Notes under the pieces: model-generated
Seen by the model: the letters and a program-made list of their open reading frames with translations, nothing else
Databases searched by the model: none
What the model was told of the DNA's origin: nothing
Assembly: GCA_028821575.1 (NCBI GenBank)
Contig: JAPPFW010000095.1
Coordinates: 24,428-88,427, forward strand
Reading direction: 5' to 3'
Length of the DNA stretch: 64,000 nt
From: a bacterium
Lineage (GTDB): Bacteria; Actinomycetota; Acidimicrobiia; Spongiisociales; Spongiisociaceae
Part shown: one piece after another, positions 44,447 through 52,366 of the stretch
How the letters are laid out: the number at the start of each line of letters is the position of its first letter
Numbering within the stretch: the first letter of the stretch is position 1
Program-made: the position numbers and the translations under genes

Positions 44447-45412
44447 ATGCCCGAACCCCCTCTCGTATCGGTAGTCATTGCGGTCCGGAACGAAGCCGCC
44501 CATATCGGGGCGACTCTGGACGCGGTCCTCGGCCAGGACTATCCCGGCCCTCTCGAAGTCGTGGTCGCCGACGGTGGAAGCACCGACGAGACCCCGGCCA
44601 TCCTCGCCCGCCGGGCTGCCTCCGAACCCCGGATCCGGTTGGTCGACAATCCAGATTCGTGGGTCGCTTCGGGTCTGAACCGCGCCATCGAAGCCTCCCG
44701 GGGAGAGATCCTGGTGCGATGCGACGGACACGCCGAGCCGGCGCCCGACTACGTGCGCCTGGCCGTCGAACTGCTGGATCAGACCGGCGCGGCAACCGTG
44801 GGTGGCCACCAGAGGGCCGTAGGCACCACGTTCGTTCAGCGCGCCGTGGCAATTGCGATGACCTCCCCCTTCGCGGTCGGTAACGCCCGATTCCGGTACT
44901 CGAAGGCAGCGGGACCGACCGATACCGTGTATCTGGGTGTCTTCCCCCGGCGGGTATTGGAAGAGATAGGGGGATTCGACCCGAGTCTGCGGCGGAACCA
45001 GGACTACGAACTCAACTACCGCATCCGGCGCGCCGGGAAGCTCGTCTGGTTCGACCCCCGTCTCCGGGTCACCTACCGACCCCGCTCGTCGCTAGGCACG
45101 CTGTGGCGACAGTACCTCGACTACGGCCGGTGGAAACGGGTGATGCTGGTGCGAAATCCGGGCTCGCTGGCGGTCCGCCAGACGGCTCCTCCCCTCCTGG
45201 TTGTCGGCCTGCTGCTGTCAGCGCTCCTGGGCTTGATCGGAGTCCCCCTATGGTGGCTGGCTCCGGCCGTTTACGCGGCGTTTCTCGCGGTGGCCGCCAT
45301 CACCGAGTCGATCCGTCGTGGCGACCGCGCTGCGGCGCTGCTGCCCTTGGTGATGCCGACCATGCACCTCGCCTGGGGGACCGGGTTCCTACTGGTTCGA
45401 ACCCGGGGGTGA
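44447..45412 (+). CDS. GT2 glycosyltransferase (ExoA-like)
   Basis: 321 residues. GT-A domain: VSVVIAVRNEAAHIGATLDAVL, VVVADGGSTDETPAIL, ILVRCDGHAEPAP (DxD-type) and GGFDPSLRRNQDYELNYRIRRAG, then two to three C-terminal membrane helices. Similar to succinoglycan-type ExoA transferases. The 3' end overlaps the convergent SpoIID gene by 24 bases. Confidence 0.85.
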   Translation: MPEPPLVSVVIAVRNEAAHIGATLDAVLGQDYPGPLEVVVADGGSTDETPAILARRAASEPRIRLVDNPDSWVASGLNRAIEASRGEILVRCDGHAEPAPDYVRLAVELLDQTGAATVGGHQRAVGTTFVQRAVAIAMTSPFAVGNARFRYSKAAGPTDTVYLGVFPRRVLEEIGGFDPSLRRNQDYELNYRIRRAGKLVWFDPRLRVTYRPRSSLGTLWRQYLDYGRWKRVMLVRNPGSLAVRQTAPPLLVVGLLLSALLGLIGVPLWWLAPAVYAAFLAVAAITESIRRGDRAAALLPLVMPTMHLAWGTGFLLVRTRG

Positions 45413-47452
45413 CGTCCCATTCCAGATGAAAGCGCGGGCGAGGAAGGTGGCCATCGTCCCCCGCGTAACGGGGGCCTCCGGGCAGAATAAACCTTCCCTG
45501 CATCCCACCGTGATCCCCTGCTCCGCAATCGAGTGAATCGCAGACCTGAACGGATGCGTCTCGGGAACATCAGCGAACCTCTCGGTCTGAACGTCATCCG
45601 CCTCGAGCTCCAGGGCACGGGCCAGGAAGACGGCCATCGCTCCCCTCGTGGTCGGATCGTTGGGGCAGTAACGGCTGCCATCACCGCAGCCCGAAGTGAT
45701 TCCCAACTCGGCAATGGCATAGATGGATCCGCCATGGGTATGCCCGGGGGGGACATCCGAGAAACGGTTGCCCGCCACCTCCTCGAGTCCTAGGGCCCTC
45801 CGTAGGAAGGTCGCCATCGCGGCTCTCGTCACCGCATCTTCGGGGCAGAAGTAGAAACCGTCCCCGCAGCCCTTGGTGATGCTGTACTGGCGGATGGCCT
45901 GGATGGCATCGGCGTGTACCGAACCCACTGCATCCGGGAAGTTCGGGAGTACGTCGAAGGCTATTCCGAGGTTCTCACCGTCATTGCCGACGTCCAGCGT
46001 GGGATCCTCATCATCCGTGACGTGGGGAGCCTGCTCGTGAACGACGGTATCGGCAGGAGCCGGGACGACCCCATCGATCGCCGTGATGTTGGAGGATCTC
46101 AGACCCAGCGCGGTGCGCAATCGGGCGCCGGCGACGGTCACCGACCTGGGTTCGGAGTCGAGGACACCGGTGAACCGCACGTGCGCAGGTTCAGCGACGG
46201 TCGGCCCCACCACCAGACTGGCCTCGGTGACCTCCTCCCAGCCCAACCATCGTGCGATATCGGCGGCGCTTACCCGTCGTTCCCAGGAACGGTGCGGGTT
46301 GCCCACCGCGGGGTCGACATCCCACGGATCCGCGACGGGCGTGAGGTAAGGCCACTTGCGTACCGCGGGCGCTTTGCCGTTCCACTCGGTGAAGAAACCG
46401 TACACGTTGCTGCGGGTGATCCCACCGGACGAAGCAGAGAAGAACGCCTGCACGATCCCCCCCTTCGTGAACCTCTCCCAATCGTCGCCGAAGTAGGTGA
46501 GAACGCGATCCCTGGTTGCCTCCACCCCGTCGAGCCAGGGCTGTCCGTCCGATCGGGTCTCCTTCGCCCAACCGATGTAGTTCATGTCCCTGGTGTCGTC
46601 GTAGAGATGGCACCAGCACCTGTCCTTGCGGGAGGCGCTGATCCCAGGATCGACGTTGGGATTCGCCGGACGGGTCTCGGTTTCCCGCTGGAAGAACTTG
46701 AAAGCGGCATAGGAGCGGGCAGTAATCGCCTGAGCCTCGTTCACCCCCGGCGCCTCCCAGTGATCCAGGACCTCGGCGATGCCTCTGAGGTAGTCCTCGA
46801 GCCCGACCGCCAGGACCACGTGGAACCCCAACTCCACGGGGTCGTCCCGTATCTTCAGTTCCCCGTGCCGGTACTCGCACACCTCGCTGGTACGAGATGC
46901 GCACAGCTTGCTCCTGTCCTCGCCGTGACGTAACCGGACCCCCTCGGCATCGGGCCACGAGATAGCAGCACGACAGCTTCCGGAAGTACCCTGGAGTTCA
47001 CCACCCCGGAAGAAGCCACACTCGCCGCGGGCGATTCGGCGGAACTGCCACCGCTCACCCGCCCCCGGATGCTCCGGTTTCGGGCAAGGGCCCTCGCCGT
47101 CACCCTCCAGGCACAGGTCCAGCGGGCCTCCTACGGCTGTGAACTCCAACAGCGTGATCTGAGAACCCAGATTCACCCACAGCGGGTTGTCCAGCGTGTA
47201 CAGCAGATCATTGGGAAGTGAGAGATCGCCCATCGTCGCCGGCTCGGAGCCCGGGTAGTAATAGGCGGCGATGTCCTCACCCGGCTTAGCCGGGTCTTCG
47301 ACCGCCTGCCCGTAGGCGCCCCACTGGCTCATACCCACACCGTGACCCCATCCCGCGCCCTCGAAAACGAACCCGGGGGTATGGTGGGCATCGGCAACTA
47401 TCGCGGGAATCAGCCCCACCAGCAGCACCGCGAGCAGCAATCTTCGGAGCAC
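45389..47452 (-). CDS. Secreted SpoIID/LytB-domain protein with three SLH modules
   Basis: 687 residues. Signal peptide (about 1-21), GAGWGHGVGMSQWGAYG and the SpoIID core (LEDYLRGIAEV, NEAQAITARSYAAFKF, AFFSASSGGIT). Residues about 490-680 hold three cysteine-marked SLH repeats: ITKGCGDGFYFCPEDAVTRA, ITSGCGDGSRYCPNDPTTRG and ITVGCREGLFCPEAPVTRG. SpoIID proteins are peptidoglycan lytic transglycosylases; the SLH modules would tether it to the wall. The extra Cys-rich part at 110-200 (GECGF, SGSCRA, CASRTSEVCEY) is unusual and suggests disulfides outside the cell. Start GTG. Confidence 0.88.
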   Translation of the reverse strand: MLRRLLLAVLLVGLIPAIVADAHHTPGFVFEGAGWGHGVGMSQWGAYGQAVEDPAKPGEDIAAYYYPGSEPATMGDLSLPNDLLYTLDNPLWVNLGSQITLLEFTAVGGPLDLCLEGDGEGPCPKPEHPGAGERWQFRRIARGECGFFRGGELQGTSGSCRAAISWPDAEGVRLRHGEDRSKLCASRTSEVCEYRHGELKIRDDPVELGFHVVLAVGLEDYLRGIAEVLDHWEAPGVNEAQAITARSYAAFKFFQRETETRPANPNVDPGISASRKDRCWCHLYDDTRDMNYIGWAKETRSDGQPWLDGVEATRDRVLTYFGDDWERFTKGGIVQAFFSASSGGITRSNVYGFFTEWNGKAPAVRKWPYLTPVADPWDVDPAVGNPHRSWERRVSAADIARWLGWEEVTEASLVVGPTVAEPAHVRFTGVLDSEPRSVTVAGARLRTALGLRSSNITAIDGVVPAPADTVVHEQAPHVTDDEDPTLDVGNDGENLGIAFDVLPNFPDAVGSVHADAIQAIRQYSITKGCGDGFYFCPEDAVTRAAMATFLRRALGLEEVAGNRFSDVPPGHTHGGSIYAIAELGITSGCGDGSRYCPNDPTTRGAMAVFLARALELEADDVQTERFADVPETHPFRSAIHSIAEQGITVGCREGLFCPEAPVTRGTMATFLARAFIWNGTSPPGSNQ

Positions 47453-47567
47453 CTTGGGAAGTGTAGGAACGATCTGCCCCTAAACTGCGGACCTGTCGGC
47501 TACCGTGGCCCGCGACCCGGGGAGCCACCGCAACCGGCAGGCGGTGACCGATTATCGTGACGCACAC

Positions 47568-49055
47568 ATGACGGGCCGCAACACCGCCTCGCGGGCCACC
47601 GACCCCGCTACCCAGGATGCTCGTGGCTGGGCCGCTTGGGTGATCGTGTTTGCTATCGCTTTGACGGTTCTAGCACTCTGGCTGACCGACCTCAACCTCC
47701 CCCTGGGCGACAGCGATGACGGCCGGATACTCGCCCGTCTCGGCTTGTCGGCCCGAAACTTCTGGGATCTCGGCCCGGCAGAGTCGGGATTCGGCGCAAG
47801 GATCGACCCGTATATCCGAGCCGAGTACGGGGTAGAGCCCGGAATGGATCCACCCTTGGAGGCGATCACCTACGCCCACCATCCCCCTCTCCCTACCTTT
47901 GTCACCATTCTCTCGGTCGGTCTCCTGGGTGACAGCGTCGCCGCGCTTCGCATCGCGGGATTCCTGCTCGGCTCCGCCACCATCGTCTTCATGGCGGCGC
48001 TGGCCCGCGCAGTTGGGATGGCGTGGGGGCCGACCGTGCTTGCCACGGCGGCCATGGCGGCGACCGGCTTCTTCTTCGTCTACGGCAGGATCGGGGTCGG
48101 GTTCTCGCTCATAGCAGCCTCGGTTGCCATGGTCGCCTACCTCAAGGAGCAGGAAAATCCCAAGCAGTGGGTGACCACACTGGCGGCGGTGCTGTCCTTC
48201 CTCACAGCAATGCAGTCCTGGGTCGCGATCGCGGCAATGGGACTGCTGGTGGTGTGGCTCTACTCGGCCCACGGCCTGTCGCCGGTGACGCGGCGAGTCG
48301 CCATCGGCGCCCTGGCAGGCGTAGCGGTCACCGCCACATGGCTATTGCTCGGCACCACTGCAGCCGAGTTGGGGAACCGCGTGGCCTTCCGCGTCGACAG
48401 CACCGATTACCCATTCTGGGACTTCCTGGCCCGCCAGTGGCGCTTCGCGGCGGAGTTCACTCCCGTCTGGTTCCGGGTCGTGGCACCCCTCGCTCTGGTA
48501 GCCGGTCTTGCCGACCGGCGCACCCGCATACCGGTTGCCATAACCCTGGGGGTCGCGGCTGCGTGGACATTCGGGCTGCGCCAGGGCGCATGGATCCATC
48601 GGCTGTGGAACTTCCCCTGGGTGGCGCCGATCACGATCGGGCTCGGCGCCCTCCTGGATCTCGTACGTTGCCGCATCGGTGATCGGAAGGCGGCCATCGC
48701 AGGCGGGGTTGGAGCCATCCTCGTATCTGCTACCTTCGTCGGCCTGGTCACCGGGCCCGTGCGCGACACCTATCTACGCACCCCCGCCAAGGCCGGCGCG
48801 ATCCTCCAGCAGGCGACGGCACCGGAGGGCATCATGTGGGTCACTCCGGGGATTCCAACGCCGCGCTGGGTCTCCTACCACCTCGGAGTCCCGGTATGGA
48901 CACTCGATGAGGCCTACATCGACAGGGTGGGGCCCGACGACCTCGTGCTGACACGGACGGACCGGAGACGCGACTACATCTCGCTGTCCGAGGAGTCCAT
49001 ACTCGAGGACGACCGCTACCGGCTGCTGGCCGGCTCGGGGGTCCGGCGGCGATGA
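47568..49055 (+). CDS. GT-C-type multi-pass membrane glycosyltransferase-like protein
   Basis: About 495 residues from the ATG at 47568; an in-frame ATG 63 bases upstream is possible. After the first helix comes NLPLGDSDDGRILARLGL, then HHPPLPTFVTILS in a GT-C-like first loop, and about ten helices. A soluble C-terminal tail follows. It is a paralogue of the protein encoded at 55.4-56.8 kb. It likely transfers a lipid-linked sugar outside the membrane. The stop overlaps the giant GT2 gene (ATGA). Confidence 0.72.
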   Translation: MTGRNTASRATDPATQDARGWAAWVIVFAIALTVLALWLTDLNLPLGDSDDGRILARLGLSARNFWDLGPAESGFGARIDPYIRAEYGVEPGMDPPLEAITYAHHPPLPTFVTILSVGLLGDSVAALRIAGFLLGSATIVFMAALARAVGMAWGPTVLATAAMAATGFFFVYGRIGVGFSLIAASVAMVAYLKEQENPKQWVTTLAAVLSFLTAMQSWVAIAAMGLLVVWLYSAHGLSPVTRRVAIGALAGVAVTATWLLLGTTAAELGNRVAFRVDSTDYPFWDFLARQWRFAAEFTPVWFRVVAPLALVAGLADRRTRIPVAITLGVAAAWTFGLRQGAWIHRLWNFPWVAPITIGLGALLDLVRCRIGDRKAAIAGGVGAILVSATFVGLVTGPVRDTYLRTPAKAGAILQQATAPEGIMWVTPGIPTPRWVSYHLGVPVWTLDEAYIDRVGPDDLVLTRTDRRRDYISLSEESILEDDRYRLLAGSGVRRR

Positions 49056-52000
49056 GGGACGAAGGGACCGGCATGGAGAACGGAACCTCCTCGGGCGGGC
49101 GAGCCTACCGCGTCTCCCCTGCCGGGGTGCACAGCAACGACTGGCAATCCCTAGAGGTCGCCGACCTCGACTCGTTGTCACCTGCCCACTTCGTGACCGT
49201 GGTGATCCCCTTCTACGAGAGACCCGATGCCCTGGAGTTGACCCTCGCCGGATTGGAACGGCAGACCTACCCCCGGCACCTGTTCGAGGTGGTCGTGGTC
49301 GACGACGGCTCCGATCCTCCCCTGGTCAAGCCCGAGACCCCGCTGGACCTGCGGATCGAATACCAGGAGGACCTGGGATTCGGCCTGGCGCGGGCACGCA
49401 ACACCGGAGCTCGCGCCGCCGACGGCGACATCGTCCTCTTCCTCGACTGCGACATGATCCCCGAGGAGAACTGGCTTGCCGCCCACGCACGGTGGCACCA
49501 CGCCGCCAGCGATGCCGTGACCATGGGCTTCCGCTTCCACGTGGAGGTGGACGGACTAAGGGCCGCTGATGTGTCTGAGAGGCGCGGCAGCCTCTCCGAG
49601 TTGTTCGACGGCCGCGAGGTCACGCGTCCCGAATGGATCGAGGTTCACCTGGCCCGCACCTGCGAACTCACCTCCGGTGACGACGACATCTTCAGGGTCA
49701 TTACCGGGGGGAACTTCGGCATCTCGCGGAGCTTTTTCGAGGTCGTGGGCGGCTTCGACGAGACCTTCACCCAGTGGGGCGCCGAGGACAGGGAGTTTGC
49801 CTACCGTGCTTACGCACGTGGCTCATTGCTCGTACCCGAGCGCGATGCCCTCTGCTGGCATCAGGGCGCGGGAGCAACCCTTTCCGACGACGAGCGGCGC
49901 AGCCTCGGGCTCCAGTTCGCAAAGATGTCCCAGTTGGTTCCTCATCGTGTCTACCGGCGGGAAGGCAGCGGCAGGAGCTTCACGGTCCCGAAATTCGTAG
50001 TTACCCTCCGACCTGCCGACGCGCCTGCCGAAGCAATCCTCGCCAATGTGGAGGAACTCCTGGCCAGCAAGACCAGCGACCTCGTGGTGTGGGTCGAGCA
50101 GCGCCGCACCGACGACTCCTTCGACTGGTTGAGACGTCTCACAGAGCCGGACCCGCGAGTGTTCTTCGGGCCGCCCGGAGGCGCGATCGAGCGGTTCCCG
50201 GTGGCGGCATTCCACATCACCATGGACTGCGGAGCTAGCTATGACCCCTGGATGGTCGGTCGGCTGCGGGGAGCGCTCGGCTCGGCCGCCTACGGAACTG
50301 CTCTGTTCGAAGAGGGAGCGCCGGTAACGATCGCGCGGACATGGGCGCTGCACCGGTCCTGCCGCGCCGCCGTCGAGATCTCCAAGGTGGGGGACACCGT
50401 CGAGTTCGCCATGAGCAACCACGTACCCGAGGAGTTCGACAGGCTGGAGGAAGTCGTCCTCGCCGCACTCGGAGACCTCGAGAGCAGGGTCGAGTCCCGT
50501 ATAGCCGAGTCGGATCGCACCAACGAGTCCCGTTTCAATCAGGTGCACGGTCGGTTCAACCAGGTGCAAGGCCGGTTCAACCAGGTCAAAGGTCGTTTCG
50601 TACGGCTGGAGAACAGGATGAACCGGCGTTTCAACAAGGTGAACCGCCGGTTCAACAACGTGGAAAGGCTGATCAAGGACAGGCTGGGCTACCGGATCAT
50701 GCAGCGTTCCCGCAGGATCTGGGGCATCCTCCGCAAGGTGCTGTCAGAGGCGGCCGCGGTCCGCAGCCCTTCCGACGCGAGGCGGTTCGCAAGCTGGTTC
50801 TACGACTCGGCTCGCAGGCGCGTGAGCACCCCCGAACCACCTCCCACAGCCGCCAGGACCCCGCGTCCCGCGGCCAGTCCAACCCACCGGCGCCGAGCCT
50901 CGTACGCGCTGGGAGCCGACATAGTCACCATAGGCTCGCGCGCCGAGGCTGTGTTCACCGCGTCCAAACGGGTCCGCAACTCCGTCGTGGGCGATACGGG
51001 TAATCCGCGGTTCCCTTTCCTGGGTGGACGCCATGTGGACCTCCTCGTGGTCGACTCATCGCTCCTGCTCACAGACGGCGTCAGGGAGGACGTACCGTCG
51101 TCGGCCCGGGTTGTGGAACTGTCCGAGGCGCCGCCCGTCCTCTCCGTACCCGCCTTCGACCCGGAGCAGGTCAACCCGATCGGCTGGGGCCCTCACCATG
51201 TCCCCGAGGTGGTATCTCTGGGTCCGGCTTCCGATCTCCCCGAGGGTGTCAGGGTCGACCGATCGGCTGGAAGCCGGGATCCGGAGACCCTTCGCTACTT
51301 TCGCCATGTCGAGGACATCGCCGGGTACCACGAGAGCATCGCCGTGCGGGCGGCAACGCTGGCCGAGTTCGCCGCCTCGGGAGTGCTGGTTCACATCGCC
51401 GACCAGGACCCTGGGTTGGAACGGCTTCTGGGCAAGGAACTGCACCTCCTGATGACGGCCGACATGTCGCAAGCGGACGACAGCCACACGCGCGAGGGGA
51501 TCAGCATCGCGATGCGGCGTGCGGCATTGCGTACCCACTCCCTGCGAAGCCGGGCCCGCCAGATCCTGTCGGAGGGTGGGGTGGACGGGCCCCGTCTTCC
51601 CCAGGTCTCGGTCCTGGTGCCCACCCGGCGCCCTGACCGGCTCCCGGCCACGGTGAAGATGATCGGCCGCCAGAGCTATCCCCGGCTGGAACTGGTGCTC
51701 GGGCTCCACGGTGAGGGTTTCGACCTGCGATCCCTGGAAACGGCAGTGGAAGGACTGGACCGTCCGGTGGTGACGGTGCGGGTCCCCGCGAACCAGCCGC
51801 TCGGAGGGGTTCTCAAGGCAGCCGCGGAAGCGTCCAGCGGCACCCTGCTCGCCAAGATGGACGATGACGACGCGTACGGGGACGAGCACATCTGGGACCT
51901 CGTCTTGGCGCACGAGTTCTCCCGCGCCGAACTCGTGGCCAAGGCCTCCGAGTACGTCTACCTCTCCGGAAGCGACAAGACCGTCCGCCTCAAGGGCCGC

Positions 52001-52366
52001 CAAGGAGAACGGTATGTCGAGAAACGGTCCGTCTCGGGCGGCGTCCTCATGATCTCGCGTCACGACCTCGACTACGCCGGAGGTTGGCGGCGGCTACCGC
52101 GGCAGGTGGACCTGGCCCTCGCCGACGATGTCTTGCAGGCGGGTGGCAGGATCTACTGGACCCACGGCTCGGGCTACGCCCGGATCCGCCACGGCGGCAA
52201 GCACACCTGGAAGATGGATGACTCGTTCTTCCTCCAACGGGCCGCCGACGCCCGCGACGGTTTCGACCCGGAGTTCGCCGGAGTCCATGACCCCACGGCG
52301 GCGACGCGTTCCACCGGGCCGCCCGTGGAGGAAGACCCCGGCGTCGCCGACCGTCCTCTCCCGTGA
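49052..52366 (+). CDS. Giant two-domain GT2 glycosyltransferase with heptapeptide-repeat linker
   Basis: 1104 residues. N-terminal GT2 (about 45-300): VTVVIPFYERPDALELTL, VVVDDGS, LFLDCDMIPEENW, GGFDETFTQWGAEDREFAYR. A linker at about 494-542 has seven 7-residue units built on RFNQVxG and RFNxVNR, probably a coiled coil. The C-terminal GT2 (from about 850) has VSVLVPTRRPDRLPATV, MDDDDAYGDEHIWDL and GGWRR. No membrane helix is obvious. It is coupled to its upstream and downstream genes by 4-bp overlaps. It could add two different sugars to one glycan. Confidence 0.85.
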   Translation: MRDEGTGMENGTSSGGRAYRVSPAGVHSNDWQSLEVADLDSLSPAHFVTVVIPFYERPDALELTLAGLERQTYPRHLFEVVVVDDGSDPPLVKPETPLDLRIEYQEDLGFGLARARNTGARAADGDIVLFLDCDMIPEENWLAAHARWHHAASDAVTMGFRFHVEVDGLRAADVSERRGSLSELFDGREVTRPEWIEVHLARTCELTSGDDDIFRVITGGNFGISRSFFEVVGGFDETFTQWGAEDREFAYRAYARGSLLVPERDALCWHQGAGATLSDDERRSLGLQFAKMSQLVPHRVYRREGSGRSFTVPKFVVTLRPADAPAEAILANVEELLASKTSDLVVWVEQRRTDDSFDWLRRLTEPDPRVFFGPPGGAIERFPVAAFHITMDCGASYDPWMVGRLRGALGSAAYGTALFEEGAPVTIARTWALHRSCRAAVEISKVGDTVEFAMSNHVPEEFDRLEEVVLAALGDLESRVESRIAESDRTNESRFNQVHGRFNQVQGRFNQVKGRFVRLENRMNRRFNKVNRRFNNVERLIKDRLGYRIMQRSRRIWGILRKVLSEAAAVRSPSDARRFASWFYDSARRRVSTPEPPPTAARTPRPAASPTHRRRASYALGADIVTIGSRAEAVFTASKRVRNSVVGDTGNPRFPFLGGRHVDLLVVDSSLLLTDGVREDVPSSARVVELSEAPPVLSVPAFDPEQVNPIGWGPHHVPEVVSLGPASDLPEGVRVDRSAGSRDPETLRYFRHVEDIAGYHESIAVRAATLAEFAASGVLVHIADQDPGLERLLGKELHLLMTADMSQADDSHTREGISIAMRRAALRTHSLRSRARQILSEGGVDGPRLPQVSVLVPTRRPDRLPATVKMIGRQSYPRLELVLGLHGEGFDLRSLETAVEGLDRPVVTVRVPANQPLGGVLKAAAEASSGTLLAKMDDDDAYGDEHIWDLVLAHEFSRAELVAKASEYVYLSGSDKTVRLKGRQGERYVEKRSVSGGVLMISRHDLDYAGGWRRLPRQVDLALADDVLQAGGRIYWTHGSGYARIRHGGKHTWKMDDSFFLQRAADARDGFDPEFAGVHDPTAATRSTGPPVEEDPGVADRPLP